Of a stretch of 64,000 bases of DNA, positions 24,047 through 32,287 are shown piece after piece. Under the pieces are notes generated by a model. That model searched no databases, was not told the DNA's origin, and saw nothing but the letters and a program-made list of their open reading frames with translations. The stretch spans positions 1 to 64,000 of the IMG/VR virus record IMGVR_UViG_3300021594_000960. One strand, 5' to 3'. The position numbers and the translations under genes are program-made. This stretch comes from a virus. Within the stretch, counting starts at the first letter, position 1. The number at the start of each line of letters is the position of its first letter.

Positions 24047-24979
24047 TTCATGATACTTTAATTTTTTCACTTGTTCATCAATAAATATTTCTATATCATC
24101 CTCGTCTTTGCAGTCGAAAATCGAGATAATCCTTTTAATTTCGTTTATTTTATAAACATTGTTAAAAGATTGTGTATCAGAACCATACAAATTATATTCA
24201 GGTACAAATATTTTTAAAAAATTTTCAGATTTATTCAAATCAATTTTTGTTTCTTCAGGAAACTTATTTGTAGATTTTATTTCAAAACGGTAATCCGACG
24301 CACAATCTTTCATTGGAGTATCAATGAAAAAAACAAATTTTCTTTTTTCTCTTTTATAATGGTATTCAACTAAATTTTTTGATACAGGACACTCATAGAA
24401 TTTTGATTGAATATCATTTGTTTTTTTATAGTTTAAAATTTTAAAACCGTTTCGTATATGGGTGTCTTGGTTTCTTTTACTCTTTTTGATTTGCATAACA
24501 CCAGAAAAAAAATTTTTTTTATTTTTCAGGATATGACTAAAATTTACTAAGACAGGCCCAACTTCAGGATATTTTCTTTTTCTTTCCGAATCGTATTCGT
24601 AGACATCATTCAATAAGACGGTAACTTCTTTGGAATTTAATTGTTCCTCAGTTAGTGATTCAATGTCTGGAATTTCATTATCGTAAGATATAAAAACATA
24701 GTCTTCAAAGGTTTTATAAAGTTTTTCTAACGTGGATTGTATTGAAATTGAAATAAATTTATTGTTTTCGAGCGAATCGATATAGTTTTTGTGTAGTGTA
24801 AAGGTTTTGATTTTGTGGTCAATCACACCATAAAATTCTTTCAATTTTTCTAAACTTTCTTGGTCACCGAAAATTAAAAAATAATCAACGATTTCATATA
24901 ACTTTTTGAACCTTATCTCAAAAACGTCAACATCATCTCCAATCAAGACCACGTCAAAAATCAATTTTTTTCCAATCAT
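24026..24979 (-). CDS. GT17-like glycosyltransferase
   Basis: The protein is about 317 residues from the preferred start MIGKKLIFDVVLIG. The opening IFDVVLIGDDVDVFEIRFKKLYEIVDYFLIFG follows the pattern of glycosyltransferase family 17 (a DxF strand, then an acidic (D/E)xxxxExR(L/F)xxL helix, then a VD strand). Later features are FISYDNEIPD, a possible DxD-like acidic site. Could decorate host envelope glycans or phage DNA. Family call is by motif order. Confidence 0.6.
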   Translation of the reverse strand: MIGKKLIFDVVLIGDDVDVFEIRFKKLYEIVDYFLIFGDQESLEKLKEFYGVIDHKIKTFTLHKNYIDSLENNKFISISIQSTLEKLYKTFEDYVFISYDNEIPDIESLTEEQLNSKEVTVLLNDVYEYDSERKRKYPEVGPVLVNFSHILKNKKNFFSGVMQIKKSKRNQDTHIRNGFKILNYKKTNDIQSKFYECPVSKNLVEYHYKREKRKFVFFIDTPMKDCASDYRFEIKSTNKFPEETKIDLNKSENFLKIFVPEYNLYGSDTQSFNNVYKINEIKRIISIFDCKDEDDIEIFIDEQVKKLKYHEIKNPSL

Positions 24980-25032
24980 ACTATTGAAAATATATGAAAA
25001 GCGGGTTAAACTTAAAGTAATAAAATTACAAC

Positions 25033-25632
25033 ATGGCATCTAACAACAAATTTGTTTCGAATCAAAGAAATAACGTCAATCATTTCAATTACTATTATTT
25101 CACTAATGTTTTTACAGACCAAGAAATTGAAAATATTATTGAAGTTGGGGAATCTCAACCAAAAATTAAAGCTACTACTGTAGGTGAAGATATCGGTCAA
25201 AGTGTGTCTGAATACAGAGTAAGTGATATTGCTTGGTTGTCTAATAACCAAAAAACAAGTTGGCTTTACGATAGAATTGCTGATTTGGCAATAAAGGCAA
25301 ATAATGAAATGTGGAATTTTGATATTTGGGATTTCCAAGATGATTTACAATATACATCATATTACGGTAACGGAGGTCATTATGATTGGCACGCTGATTT
25401 AGGTGTAGGTATCTCAAATAGAAAACTATCCATAGTCTTACAACTTTCAAATGCAGATGAGTACGAGGGAGGTGAACTACAAATGAATACAGGTGGAAGC
25501 ATCATCAATGTCCCCAAAGAAAAAGGCTTAATTTGTTTTTTCCCTTCGTTTCTTTTACACAGAGTTACGCCACTATCATCAGGATTAAGAAGGTCATTAG
25601 TTACTTGGTTGTGTGGTGCTAATTTGAGATGA
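25033..25632 (+). CDS. 2-oxoglutarate/Fe(II) oxygenase, prolyl-hydroxylase-like
   Basis: The 199-residue protein has the double-stranded beta-helix iron site HYDWHADLG (His-x-Asp) at about residue 116, GGELQMNTGG, then LLHRVTPLSSGLRRSLVTW with the distal His and the 2OG-binding Arg. Such phage enzymes may hydroxylate host or virion proteins. It is directly followed by a 4-base-overlapping gene. Confidence 0.88.
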   Translation: MASNNKFVSNQRNNVNHFNYYYFTNVFTDQEIENIIEVGESQPKIKATTVGEDIGQSVSEYRVSDIAWLSNNQKTSWLYDRIADLAIKANNEMWNFDIWDFQDDLQYTSYYGNGGHYDWHADLGVGISNRKLSIVLQLSNADEYEGGELQMNTGGSIINVPKEKGLICFFPSFLLHRVTPLSSGLRRSLVTWLCGANLR

Positions 25633-26048
25633 TACGACACGAATACATATCAGTTCAAGATTATAGGAGAGTTGGTCTAGCCAATGAATATTGGTTGTGG
25701 CATTTTACTGCATCTAAACCATTACCAGCACAACAAATTCAGTCACTTATGGGACCAACGGATGAAATAGGATTTCATCCTTTTAGATACATTGTAGACC
25801 AAATGTCTATTCCTGTTTTTGAAAGTGAATCTTCTAAATCTTACGACTTCTTGTTATCATTAGACCCACATATTACAGCGAATAAGCTCTATCAAAGAGA
25901 CCATTTTTTTACTTTGGTATTGGGATTCAATTACATGAGATTAGTCACCTCAACATTTCATCCAAATAAATGTTATTGTGCAGAAGGAATTATAAGCGTA
26001 GTTGCAGACCTTAATCCGAATTTACTTAAAGATTTCAAATTTGATTAA
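25629..26048 (+). CDS. Hypothetical protein, 139 aa
   Basis: A soluble alpha/beta protein (MIRHEYISVQDYRRVGLANE, later FFTLVLGFNYMRLVTSTFHP). No known domain. It is coupled to the oxygenase gene and converges with the next gene. Confidence 0.6.
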   Translation: MIRHEYISVQDYRRVGLANEYWLWHFTASKPLPAQQIQSLMGPTDEIGFHPFRYIVDQMSIPVFESESSKSYDFLLSLDPHITANKLYQRDHFFTLVLGFNYMRLVTSTFHPNKCYCAEGIISVVADLNPNLLKDFKFD

Positions 26049-26641
26049 CGTTCAGTATTGAAGAAAAATACCTGAAATAATCTTCCATCGTACATATCCC
26101 TTCCGAAATAATCCAAGGATACGTGATAGTTGTCTGCTCTATACATGATAAGACGATTAAAAACATTTCCAACTCTATCGACTAATTCCCATTTTGTATA
26201 ATCTCTACAATCAATACCAGGAGGTGCAGACTCTTTGTAGCCTGGTTCATTTTCTCTTTTATAATCGTAGTGCATCCACCCTGTTGCTTTATGTCGAAAA
26301 ATACCCGTTCCCGAACTAAGAGGAGCGTCGGGTGTTAGGTAACAAACCGCGGCCCAATCAGTTGTGGAGTCAGCGTGAATCCATGACCTGTCTTCTGCTA
26401 CCGTATATTGAAAAGAACCAGTATAATTGTTTTCAGGGTCGTCACTACCCCAATAGGTAATTTCTCCAGCAAATGGATAAAGAATATCTCTTAATTTCTT
26501 TTTAAGTCCGTCATTTAAAAATGACCTTGTTCTTTGACCTGGATAATTTCCTCTAACTTTAAATTCTTGTTTGAGTGCGAATTCTCTAACATCCATTGGG
26601 TTTGCGTAGAAATCGTCAATTGTAAGTGAATTAAATCTCAT
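26045..26641 (-). CDS. Fe(II)/2OG oxygenase-like phage protein
   Basis: The 198-residue protein has SFQYTVAEDRSWIHADSTTDWAAVCYLTPDAPLSSGTGIFRH, with an H-x-D iron pair and a following strand. A distal ADNYHVSLDYFG His and GRLFQVFFF Arg follow. This set recurs in phage oxygenase-like proteins that start RFNSLTIDDFY...PMDVREFALKQ. Substrate unknown. Confidence 0.7.
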   Translation of the reverse strand: MRFNSLTIDDFYANPMDVREFALKQEFKVRGNYPGQRTRSFLNDGLKKKLRDILYPFAGEITYWGSDDPENNYTGSFQYTVAEDRSWIHADSTTDWAAVCYLTPDAPLSSGTGIFRHKATGWMHYDYKRENEPGYKESAPPGIDCRDYTKWELVDRVGNVFNRLIMYRADNYHVSLDYFGRDMYDGRLFQVFFFNTER

Positions 26642-26666
26642 AAAATTTGTCTTTAGTAAAAAGTAA

Positions 26667-26675
26667 CCATAAATA
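26667..26675 (-). promoter_or_regulatory. TATTTATGG phage promoter-like element
   Basis: GTATTTATGG on the minus strand precedes the oxygenase-like gene (start 26641) by 25 bases. Confidence 0.45.
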
Positions 26676-26681
26676 CACAGA

Positions 26682-26721
26682 AAAAAAATGGTAAAAGAAA
26701 AATTTTGAAATGACTTTTACC
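26682..26721 (-). terminator. Minus-strand terminator hairpin
   Basis: GGTAAAAG/CTTTTACC (8 bp) is followed on the minus strand by ATTTTTTTT. It would stop transcripts from the lipoprotein gene that run antisense through 26755-27087. Confidence 0.6.
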
Positions 26722-26754
26722 TTACTTTATAATATTTGTTATATAAAATTGCTT

Positions 26755-27087
26755 ATGGAAATTAAAGAAATTGTGTCCTACTTCATGAACAGTGATAGCA
26801 ACATCATGGAGGTTTCTTTTAGGACAATTGAGGACAACGATGAGGTTATTAGAGTAGACCAAATAGATTATTCAATAGTTGAAGAATACGGGTTTGATTT
26901 AGTCACAGAATCTTTCGATTTTTTTGACGAGGATGAAGATGATTCATTCGTTGACGAAGACAAAGTTGAATTGGATGAGGATGAATTGATAACATTCTTA
27001 AATGAATATTATACAATTCACCCTAACTCTTTACCAAGTGCAGTTTCTAACAAGTCACTATCAACTTGGAACGTAATTCTTGCGTAA
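26755..27087 (+). CDS. Hypothetical acidic protein, 110 aa
   Basis: Starts MEIKEIVSYFMNSDSN. The C-terminal half has a dense acidic stretch (FDFFDEDEDDSFVDEDK). No family seen. The last 70 bases overlap the convergent lipoprotein gene. Confidence 0.5.
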   Translation: MEIKEIVSYFMNSDSNIMEVSFRTIEDNDEVIRVDQIDYSIVEEYGFDLVTESFDFFDEDEDDSFVDEDKVELDEDELITFLNEYYTIHPNSLPSAVSNKSLSTWNVILA

Positions 27088-27494
27088 GAATTTCTATCTT
27101 TTGGTTTGTAGTCAAATTGAATTTTTCCTGTAGTATATGCATCAAAACTATATGGAACCCTCCAAAACATAATTTCGTTTGGTGACTCACCATACTCCCA
27201 TCTATCCCTTTGACCATTTTGTTGTCTATTGAACCAAATCATTCTTATGGTTGAGTAATCAAAATGCAGATAGAAATTATCTACTTTGATTGAATCAAAT
27301 GGGTCAGGAAGGTATGGAGTCATAAAAGTAGAACCTGAAAGGAAGGTTGTATCTTTTGTGGTTGCCTGTGATGTTTGAATCAGAGTAACTTTGGAAACAA
27401 CATACTTTCCACTCAAAGTCAGGTCACTGACTTCAGTAACATATTTTTCACATGATATGAGAAATGGGAGTAAGAAAATAATATATTTTTTCAT
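27018..27494 (-). CDS. Predicted lipoprotein, 158 aa
   Basis: The start at 27494 gives MKKYIIFLLPFLISCEKYVTEV, a lipoprotein signal with lipobox LISC. The mature part is beta-rich (VSKVTLIQTSQATTKDTTF, FYLHFDYSTIRMIWFNRQQ), like small Bacteroidota lipoproteins of a lipocalin-like fold. An upstream in-frame start at 27521 would spoil the signal. A lipoprotein in a phage could act in superinfection exclusion; inferred. Confidence 0.7.
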   Translation of the reverse strand: MKKYIIFLLPFLISCEKYVTEVSDLTLSGKYVVSKVTLIQTSQATTKDTTFLSGSTFMTPYLPDPFDSIKVDNFYLHFDYSTIRMIWFNRQQNGQRDRWEYGESPNEIMFWRVPYSFDAYTTGKIQFDYKPKDRNSYARITFQVDSDLLETALGKELG

Positions 27495-27530
27495 AATCCC
27501 AAAGGTATGAAATTTTACCAAACCAAAAAA

Positions 27531-27540
27531 TATTTATTTA
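27531..27540 (+). promoter_or_regulatory. TATTTATTT phage promoter-like element
   Basis: ATATTTATTTA ends one base before the ATG at 27542. Confidence 0.5.
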
Positions 27541-27541
27541 T

Positions 27542-27790
27542 ATGATTTTAGACGTAGATATTTTAATAACACTATTCGAAAAGTACTCGGATAAGAAAAC
27601 ATCAAGTGAAATTGGAGAACAAGAAGCGGCAGCTGCACCTTCAGGAGGTTCTACAGGGGGTGGTAAAGTACCACCAAAATGGGCCGATATTCACGGTGGA
27701 CCTAAAAGAGGGAAAGCCAACATGTTAAGTAAAGGTGGCGAAAAATGGGAAACAGGTATGAATAGAGGCGTCGCAAATCAAATTTGGTAA
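27542..27790 (+). CDS. Small Gly-rich protein, 82 aa
   Basis: MILDVDILITLFEKYSDKK is followed by an Ala/Gly-rich linker (AAAAPSGGSTGGGKVPPKW) and a basic C-terminus (RGKANMLSKGGEKWETG). It sits upstream of possible head-internal genes and may be a minor virion component. No family recognised. Confidence 0.5.
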   Translation: MILDVDILITLFEKYSDKKTSSEIGEQEAAAAPSGGSTGGGKVPPKWADIHGGPKRGKANMLSKGGEKWETGMNRGVANQIW

Positions 27791-27798
27791 AATCAATA

Positions 27799-27807
27799 TA
27801 TTTATAA
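27799..27807 (+). promoter_or_regulatory. TATTTATAA phage promoter-like element
   Basis: ATATTTATAA precedes the start at 27824 by 16 bases and probably serves the three-gene operon 27824-30872. Confidence 0.5.
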
Positions 27808-27823
27808 CAAAAAACAGATTTAT

Positions 27824-29161
27824 ATGGTACATCCTAAATACAGCCCAGAAGAGGCTCTACAGAGAATGAAACTAATGATGGAGTATGATTCTTCAAAAAC
27901 TCTTAGTGAAAATGAAAAACTATTAAAAGAAGATTCCACAGGATGGGAAAGAGGTCTTGCTGGTGCAGGAACTGTTGGTGCAACCGCTGGTGGAGCATTT
28001 GGTGGATTTAAGGCAGGTGCTGCTATCGGTTCGGCAGGAGGTCCTTTGGGTGCCGTAATTGGTGGTGGTCTCGGGGCTATCTTGGGAATTTTAGGTATGA
28101 ATGCGTGGTTAAGTGGGGATGCTACAGAGGAGAAAAAAATTCAAGAATTTTTGAAAGCGTGTGATAGCACTGACGCAAGAGCAAAAAAATATATTACAAA
28201 ATCTAGTATGAATCCAACTGACCAAGCTGCATTAGCTAAGGTTTTTGCTAAGGCGGTGAACTATCAAACTCTTTGGATTTTTGGTGGTACAGACGATTCT
28301 GAAGAAACAGGATGGAGAGCAATGACCAGTAAATTAGAAAAAGACGGTTCATTTGGTGATGTTTGTGCAATAAGACAAATGTATGGTGGAGACAAATTTG
28401 AAGATAGAGTAATATCAGAATTAGATGATGAAGAACAAGCGGATTTTGCTGGTTCATTGGGTGTTGTTTTAGCAAGAACTCTTAAAGGTGACTTGAAAGT
28501 TCAAGATGCTGAGGCTTTAGGTTCAAACTGGTGGTTAGACAACTTCGAATGTATGAGAATTACAAACTCATTTGTTGATGGTTGGGAACCTCTTTTAGAC
28601 CCTAAGTATCAAACGAACTATGTTCAGGTTCAGTTTAAAACAAGAGGCGTAGTTAAGGTTTACAATATGGACAACAAAGGAAGAATTTATGTACCAACAG
28701 GTTCAGGTTTAGGAAGAGCAACAGGAAAAGCAGTTGTCTGCCAAGGTGATAAAGTAACTATAGCAAATACTGTATCTGAGTCAGTTCAAAAAAAAAAGTT
28801 GAGAGAACAAGCTGATTTAGGAAACATAAGTTTGGATGGTAGTGAAGTTGATTTAGACCCGCAACCTACACCAAACCCTACTAGTACGGGTGGTGGAGGA
28901 ACACCAAGACCATCTTACATGGATTGTGTTGGTGTTTACAGAAAAGGATGTAAGTCTGACGTTATCAAAAAGGTACAAGGATGTTTAGGAGGATTAAGTC
29001 AAGACGGAAAATTCGGAAGTAAAACCGAGCAAAAATTAAAAGAAAAATTCCCTGATTTAAACGGGATTTTCAGAGATAGTGAAGTTGATAAAATATGTGG
29101 TTCTAACACTCAGAATGTGCAAAACGACCCATTCTTAGATTTTGACCCAAACACACATTAA
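27824..29161 (+). CDS. Gly-zipper membrane-active protein with peptidoglycan-binding C-terminus
   Basis: The 445-residue protein has an N-terminal LxE-rich segment (SPEEALQRMKLMMEYDSSKT, then LSENEKLLKE). A glycine-zipper hydrophobic region (about 45-90; GAGTVGATAGGAFGGFKAGA) and a helical domain follow. After a Pro/Thr linker (DPQPTPNPTSTGGGG) comes a peptidoglycan-binding module (VGVYRKGCKSDVIKKVQGCL, DGKFGSKTEQKLKEKF) with extra Cys pairs. This order suggests a virion or injected protein that crosses membrane and wall. Confidence 0.68.
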   Translation: MVHPKYSPEEALQRMKLMMEYDSSKTLSENEKLLKEDSTGWERGLAGAGTVGATAGGAFGGFKAGAAIGSAGGPLGAVIGGGLGAILGILGMNAWLSGDATEEKKIQEFLKACDSTDARAKKYITKSSMNPTDQAALAKVFAKAVNYQTLWIFGGTDDSEETGWRAMTSKLEKDGSFGDVCAIRQMYGGDKFEDRVISELDDEEQADFAGSLGVVLARTLKGDLKVQDAEALGSNWWLDNFECMRITNSFVDGWEPLLDPKYQTNYVQVQFKTRGVVKVYNMDNKGRIYVPTGSGLGRATGKAVVCQGDKVTIANTVSESVQKKKLREQADLGNISLDGSEVDLDPQPTPNPTSTGGGGTPRPSYMDCVGVYRKGCKSDVIKKVQGCLGGLSQDGKFGSKTEQKLKEKFPDLNGIFRDSEVDKICGSNTQNVQNDPFLDFDPNTH

Positions 29162-29170
29162 AATATTTTT

Positions 29171-30187
29171 ATGAAAAATTTTCTAGTAACCGAACAAGAA
29201 AGAATTAACATACTTAAAAAACATCGTTCTCTCCTTAACGAAGGACCTCAAGACGATTACAAGAAATTACAAGCTGGTTATAATGCGGGTTGTTTTGGAA
29301 ATCCTCCACCAGCATTGAATAACACTACTAAGTTTCTACCAACACCTCAAGGTTCTTACATTTTTAGAAAACCTAGTGTTAGACAACCAGGAAAATTCGT
29401 TCATTACACGACGAATAATGAATATTACTTTTTTGACCCAAAAAACGGTCAATACTCCAACTTGTTCAAAAATCAACCATGTCCAGCGATGGAAAATTAT
29501 GGTGTCCCAACTACTCAAGAGAAAAATAACCAATATGAAATCCAATATTGGAGAGGACAAAATTACAAGACATTACAAGAATTACAAGCAGCTAAGGAAA
29601 ATGTAACAGGAATTGATAATAACCCTTCGTGGGATAGAAAGCAGTTCGGTGATGTAGTTTTGTATAGAAGAAAAGATAACAAAGCTGGTGGTTTGAGTAC
29701 AACAGATGACCCAAATGATGCATTGAGAAAGGCTGCTTTAGCGTCAATTAAGGCTGCGGGATATGAGATTGAACCTACAATTGAACAAAAAAGAACTTTA
29801 AGACCATACAAATTGTATGAATTGGGAATCCAAGGAGTAGAGCCAGGAATGTTCCCACCAGACCAAGTAGTTTATTACGATAAGGCAGCAAATAGAAACC
29901 GAGTTGACCTCGCAATTCAACAACAACAAACCGACGTTACTAAAGATGTTTGTAAACAAAGAATTGAAGCTTTCTATCAAGAGTATATGAACAACAGAGG
30001 AGAAGATTATATAACTGATATAGGTGGTTTGAGAATCAGAAAAAATGAAGTTAGATTCTGTGTGAATAGATGGGAAGGAAAGTGGGGATTATTTGGTGGA
30101 AAAATTAAAGATATGGTTGAAACTCTTAAAGGTAATACTGCAGAGTCACCATCAAGCTCAGGTGTAGACTCAATTTTCAGACTCTAA
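29171..30187 (+). CDS. Possible head-internal protein, 338 aa
   Basis: The N-terminus VTEQERINILKKHRSLLNE ends in LNE before GPQDD, a good match to T4-type (I/L)xE processing, and is shared with the protein at 22843. The rest is basic, Asn/Gln/Tyr-rich and without a recognisable domain (for example TTNNEYYFFDPKNGQYSN). Middle gene of a three-gene operon. Confidence 0.58.
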   Translation: MKNFLVTEQERINILKKHRSLLNEGPQDDYKKLQAGYNAGCFGNPPPALNNTTKFLPTPQGSYIFRKPSVRQPGKFVHYTTNNEYYFFDPKNGQYSNLFKNQPCPAMENYGVPTTQEKNNQYEIQYWRGQNYKTLQELQAAKENVTGIDNNPSWDRKQFGDVVLYRRKDNKAGGLSTTDDPNDALRKAALASIKAAGYEIEPTIEQKRTLRPYKLYELGIQGVEPGMFPPDQVVYYDKAANRNRVDLAIQQQQTDVTKDVCKQRIEAFYQEYMNNRGEDYITDIGGLRIRKNEVRFCVNRWEGKWGLFGGKIKDMVETLKGNTAESPSSSGVDSIFRL

Positions 30188-30191
30188 AATT

Positions 30192-30872
30192 ATGATTAAG
30201 AAAGAAATAAGAAAAAAACTTTTAGAGGAAAAAAAGAGAAAAGAATCACAACTTATTGAGAATAGAATAGTTGAAAATAGACTTTCTCTTGTTTTGGGCT
30301 CTAAAAACAATTTTATGTCTTTAGATGAAGAAAAAAGACTTAGGGTTATTTTCGAGTTTCTTAGTGAAGTTAGAAGTTTGAATGAACAAGGATTAGTTAA
30401 TGAACAATTCGGAGAGATTTTAGGAAAATTATTTGGGCAAGCTCCAAGTGGAATTACTCAAGCATTTGTTGAACCGTTGGTTGGTTCAATATTGGGATGG
30501 TTCGGATTAGGTGGTTACTTCAAAGATTTTGTAACATCTTTCATAGTTTCAGACCCAGCAAGATTAGCGAAGGCAACTAAAGATTGTAGAGAATTAACTA
30601 AATTAATTGCAGAATCATTAGCTGAGGCATTAGCAATAATGTTACAGACATCTCAAGGTCTTGATGGTAAGGGACATTCAATATTAAGAAACGTATTGGG
30701 CGGTGCAATCAAAGAAACTTCGTTCGTTTCTAATCTAGAGGAAAAATTATCCGATGGTGTTTGTAGTTTGTTTGATAAGTACTCGGGCAATGCCGAGAAT
30801 GTCTTAGATAAGATTAAAGGTAAAGGAAGTGATATTTTAGATAAAGGTAAAGAGCTGGTAGGAGCAACATAA
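30192..30872 (+). CDS. Possible head-internal protein with amphipathic/hydrophobic middle, 226 aa
   Basis: A very basic N-terminus (MIKKEIRKKLLEEKKRKE) with several LxE/IxE-type sites is followed by a hydrophobic central part (GITQAFVEPLVGSILGWFGL) and a helical C-terminus. It may insert into membranes after injection. Ends the operon just before a bidirectional terminator. Confidence 0.55.
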   Translation: MIKKEIRKKLLEEKKRKESQLIENRIVENRLSLVLGSKNNFMSLDEEKRLRVIFEFLSEVRSLNEQGLVNEQFGEILGKLFGQAPSGITQAFVEPLVGSILGWFGLGGYFKDFVTSFIVSDPARLAKATKDCRELTKLIAESLAEALAIMLQTSQGLDGKGHSILRNVLGGAIKETSFVSNLEEKLSDGVCSLFDKYSGNAENVLDKIKGKGSDILDKGKELVGAT

Positions 30873-30915
30873 ACCTACATAAATCTAAAGAGCAAAAGGG
30901 GGTGTTCTAAGGTCT

Positions 30916-30947
30916 AAAAAAAAGAAGGGTTTAACCCTTCTTTTTTG
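30916..30947. terminator. Bidirectional terminator
   Basis: The stem AAGAAGGGT/ACCCTTCTT with A7 and T6 flanks lies between the convergent operons and overlaps the end of clpP. Confidence 0.85.
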
Positions 30948-31608
30948 TTTTAACAATGGTATCAATAATACCATATTCCAAAGCTTGTTCTGAATCTAAC
31001 CACAAATCCCTAGTAGCATCCTGTTTAACTTGTTCAGGGTCTTTCCCACAGTATTCTCCTAAAAGATTGAATAAAATATCATTCAACTTATGCCACTCTT
31101 TCATACTGATTTCAGCGTCTTGAATGTTGCCACCAAATCCACCTGATGATTGATGTAACATTGTCCTCGAAAATCTCAATGAGCTTCTTTTACCTTTGGT
31201 ACCTGCTCCTAATAGAATTGAACCCATAGAAGCAGCCATTCCTGTGTTTACTGTTATGATATCACATGATACATAATTCATAACATCTACCATTGAAAGT
31301 CCTGACTTTACAGAACCCCCTGGTGAATCAATATGCATCGTAATGTCTGTTTTTTCTGTGTTGTCCAAAAACATAAGTTGTGCTTGAACGATAGTGGACA
31401 TTCTATCGTCGACTCCACCTGCAACCCATATAATCCTGTCCCTCATTAAACGAGAAAAGATATCAATTTGCGTTGCTCTCATTTCTCTTTCTTCTAAAAT
31501 GTAAGGGGTCATCGATGATTGGATTTGCTGACCAAAATAATGAAGGTCTAATGAACCTTTTCCTAAATGTTTTGTGTAGTAAGATGAAAATTCTTTTCCG
31601 ATATCCAT
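30931..31608 (-). CDS. clpP: ClpP-type serine protease
   Basis: The 225-residue protein has the Clp protease core: IDSPGGSVKSGLSMVDVM, catalytic Ser127 in GMAASMGSILL, His152 in MLHQSSGGFGG and Asp200 in DATRDLWLDSEQALEYG. ClpP forms tetradecameric barrels and needs an AAA+ partner; a ClpC-type ATPase with a docking tripeptide is encoded at 56571. It is slightly longer at the N-terminus (about 30 extra residues) than bacterial mature ClpP. Could also be a head-maturation protease, since phage ClpP-fold proteases do that job, but the catalytic context is typical ClpP. Confidence 0.9.
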   Translation of the reverse strand: MDIGKEFSSYYTKHLGKGSLDLHYFGQQIQSSMTPYILEEREMRATQIDIFSRLMRDRIIWVAGGVDDRMSTIVQAQLMFLDNTEKTDITMHIDSPGGSVKSGLSMVDVMNYVSCDIITVNTGMAASMGSILLGAGTKGKRSSLRFSRTMLHQSSGGFGGNIQDAEISMKEWHKLNDILFNLLGEYCGKDPEQVKQDATRDLWLDSEQALEYGIIDTIVKTKKKG

Positions 31609-31645
31609 AGTTTATATTGTTTGTAACAAAACTATGAAAAAAAAG

Positions 31646-32287
31646 TTACAAACCCAAAATATCGTTGGCGATTTCTTCTGATGAGAGATTTTTCCAAAGT
31701 CTCGGGTGTTGGTAAGACCATATTGTTTTCCAATATCCGAACCAAATCATCCCCTCTTTCCTTGGGTCAATTGTTTTCCAATCAGAACTATTTTTAGGGA
31801 ATCTACCTATCCTATAAGTTTTGTACGGTGATATATCTCTTGTTTGATATCTTGTGTCTGACTCAGAATCGACATCTTCAAATTTTGAGAATATTTGAAT
31901 TTTACAGTAATTTTTCCTTTTGTATTCTTTGATTTTTTTCAACCATAACTCGGCATCATCACGGTTTTCCGTTTCAATTATGAACCTCACAACTTGGTCA
32001 TAATCATTATACCTATGATTAAAAATCAATTTCAATCCATAAATTGGGTCAAACTTATAAATCCTCAACTCGAAATCCATGTAAAATTCTATGGGTATTC
32101 TGAATTCTTTATAAGGCCAATCACAATTACTTGTTACATGAAAGCTTTCTAACATGACTGGTTGATGGTCGTTATTTCGATACTCAACACATTCAACGAA
32201 ATAAGTTAAATCAGGTCCACCAACTCTAACTGTAATTCCATTGTTGAAATCAATTAAAATTTTCTCACTTCCTACTTGAAAAAACAT
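31646..32287 (-). CDS. Hypothetical protein, 213 aa, coupled to carbamoyltransferases
   Basis: A beta-rich front (EKILIDFNNGITVRVGGPD) and a Trp-rich tail (EGMIWFGYWKTIWSYQHP). I know no family. Its start overlaps the end of the second carbamoyltransferase by 23 bases, so it is probably part of the same pathway. Confidence 0.6.
   Translation of the reverse strand: MFFQVGSEKILIDFNNGITVRVGGPDLTYFVECVEYRNNDHQPVMLESFHVTSNCDWPYKEFRIPIEFYMDFELRIYKFDPIYGLKLIFNHRYNDYDQVVRFIIETENRDDAELWLKKIKEYKRKNYCKIQIFSKFEDVDSESDTRYQTRDISPYKTYRIGRFPKNSSDWKTIDPRKEGMIWFGYWKTIWSYQHPRLWKNLSSEEIANDILGL

Noticed and set aside
30931-31608. ClpP-fold prohead protease instead of ClpP
   Set aside because: Not excluded, but the motif set (GMAASMGS, MLHQ, RDLWL) and the separate Clp ATPase with docking tripeptide favour ordinary ClpP.
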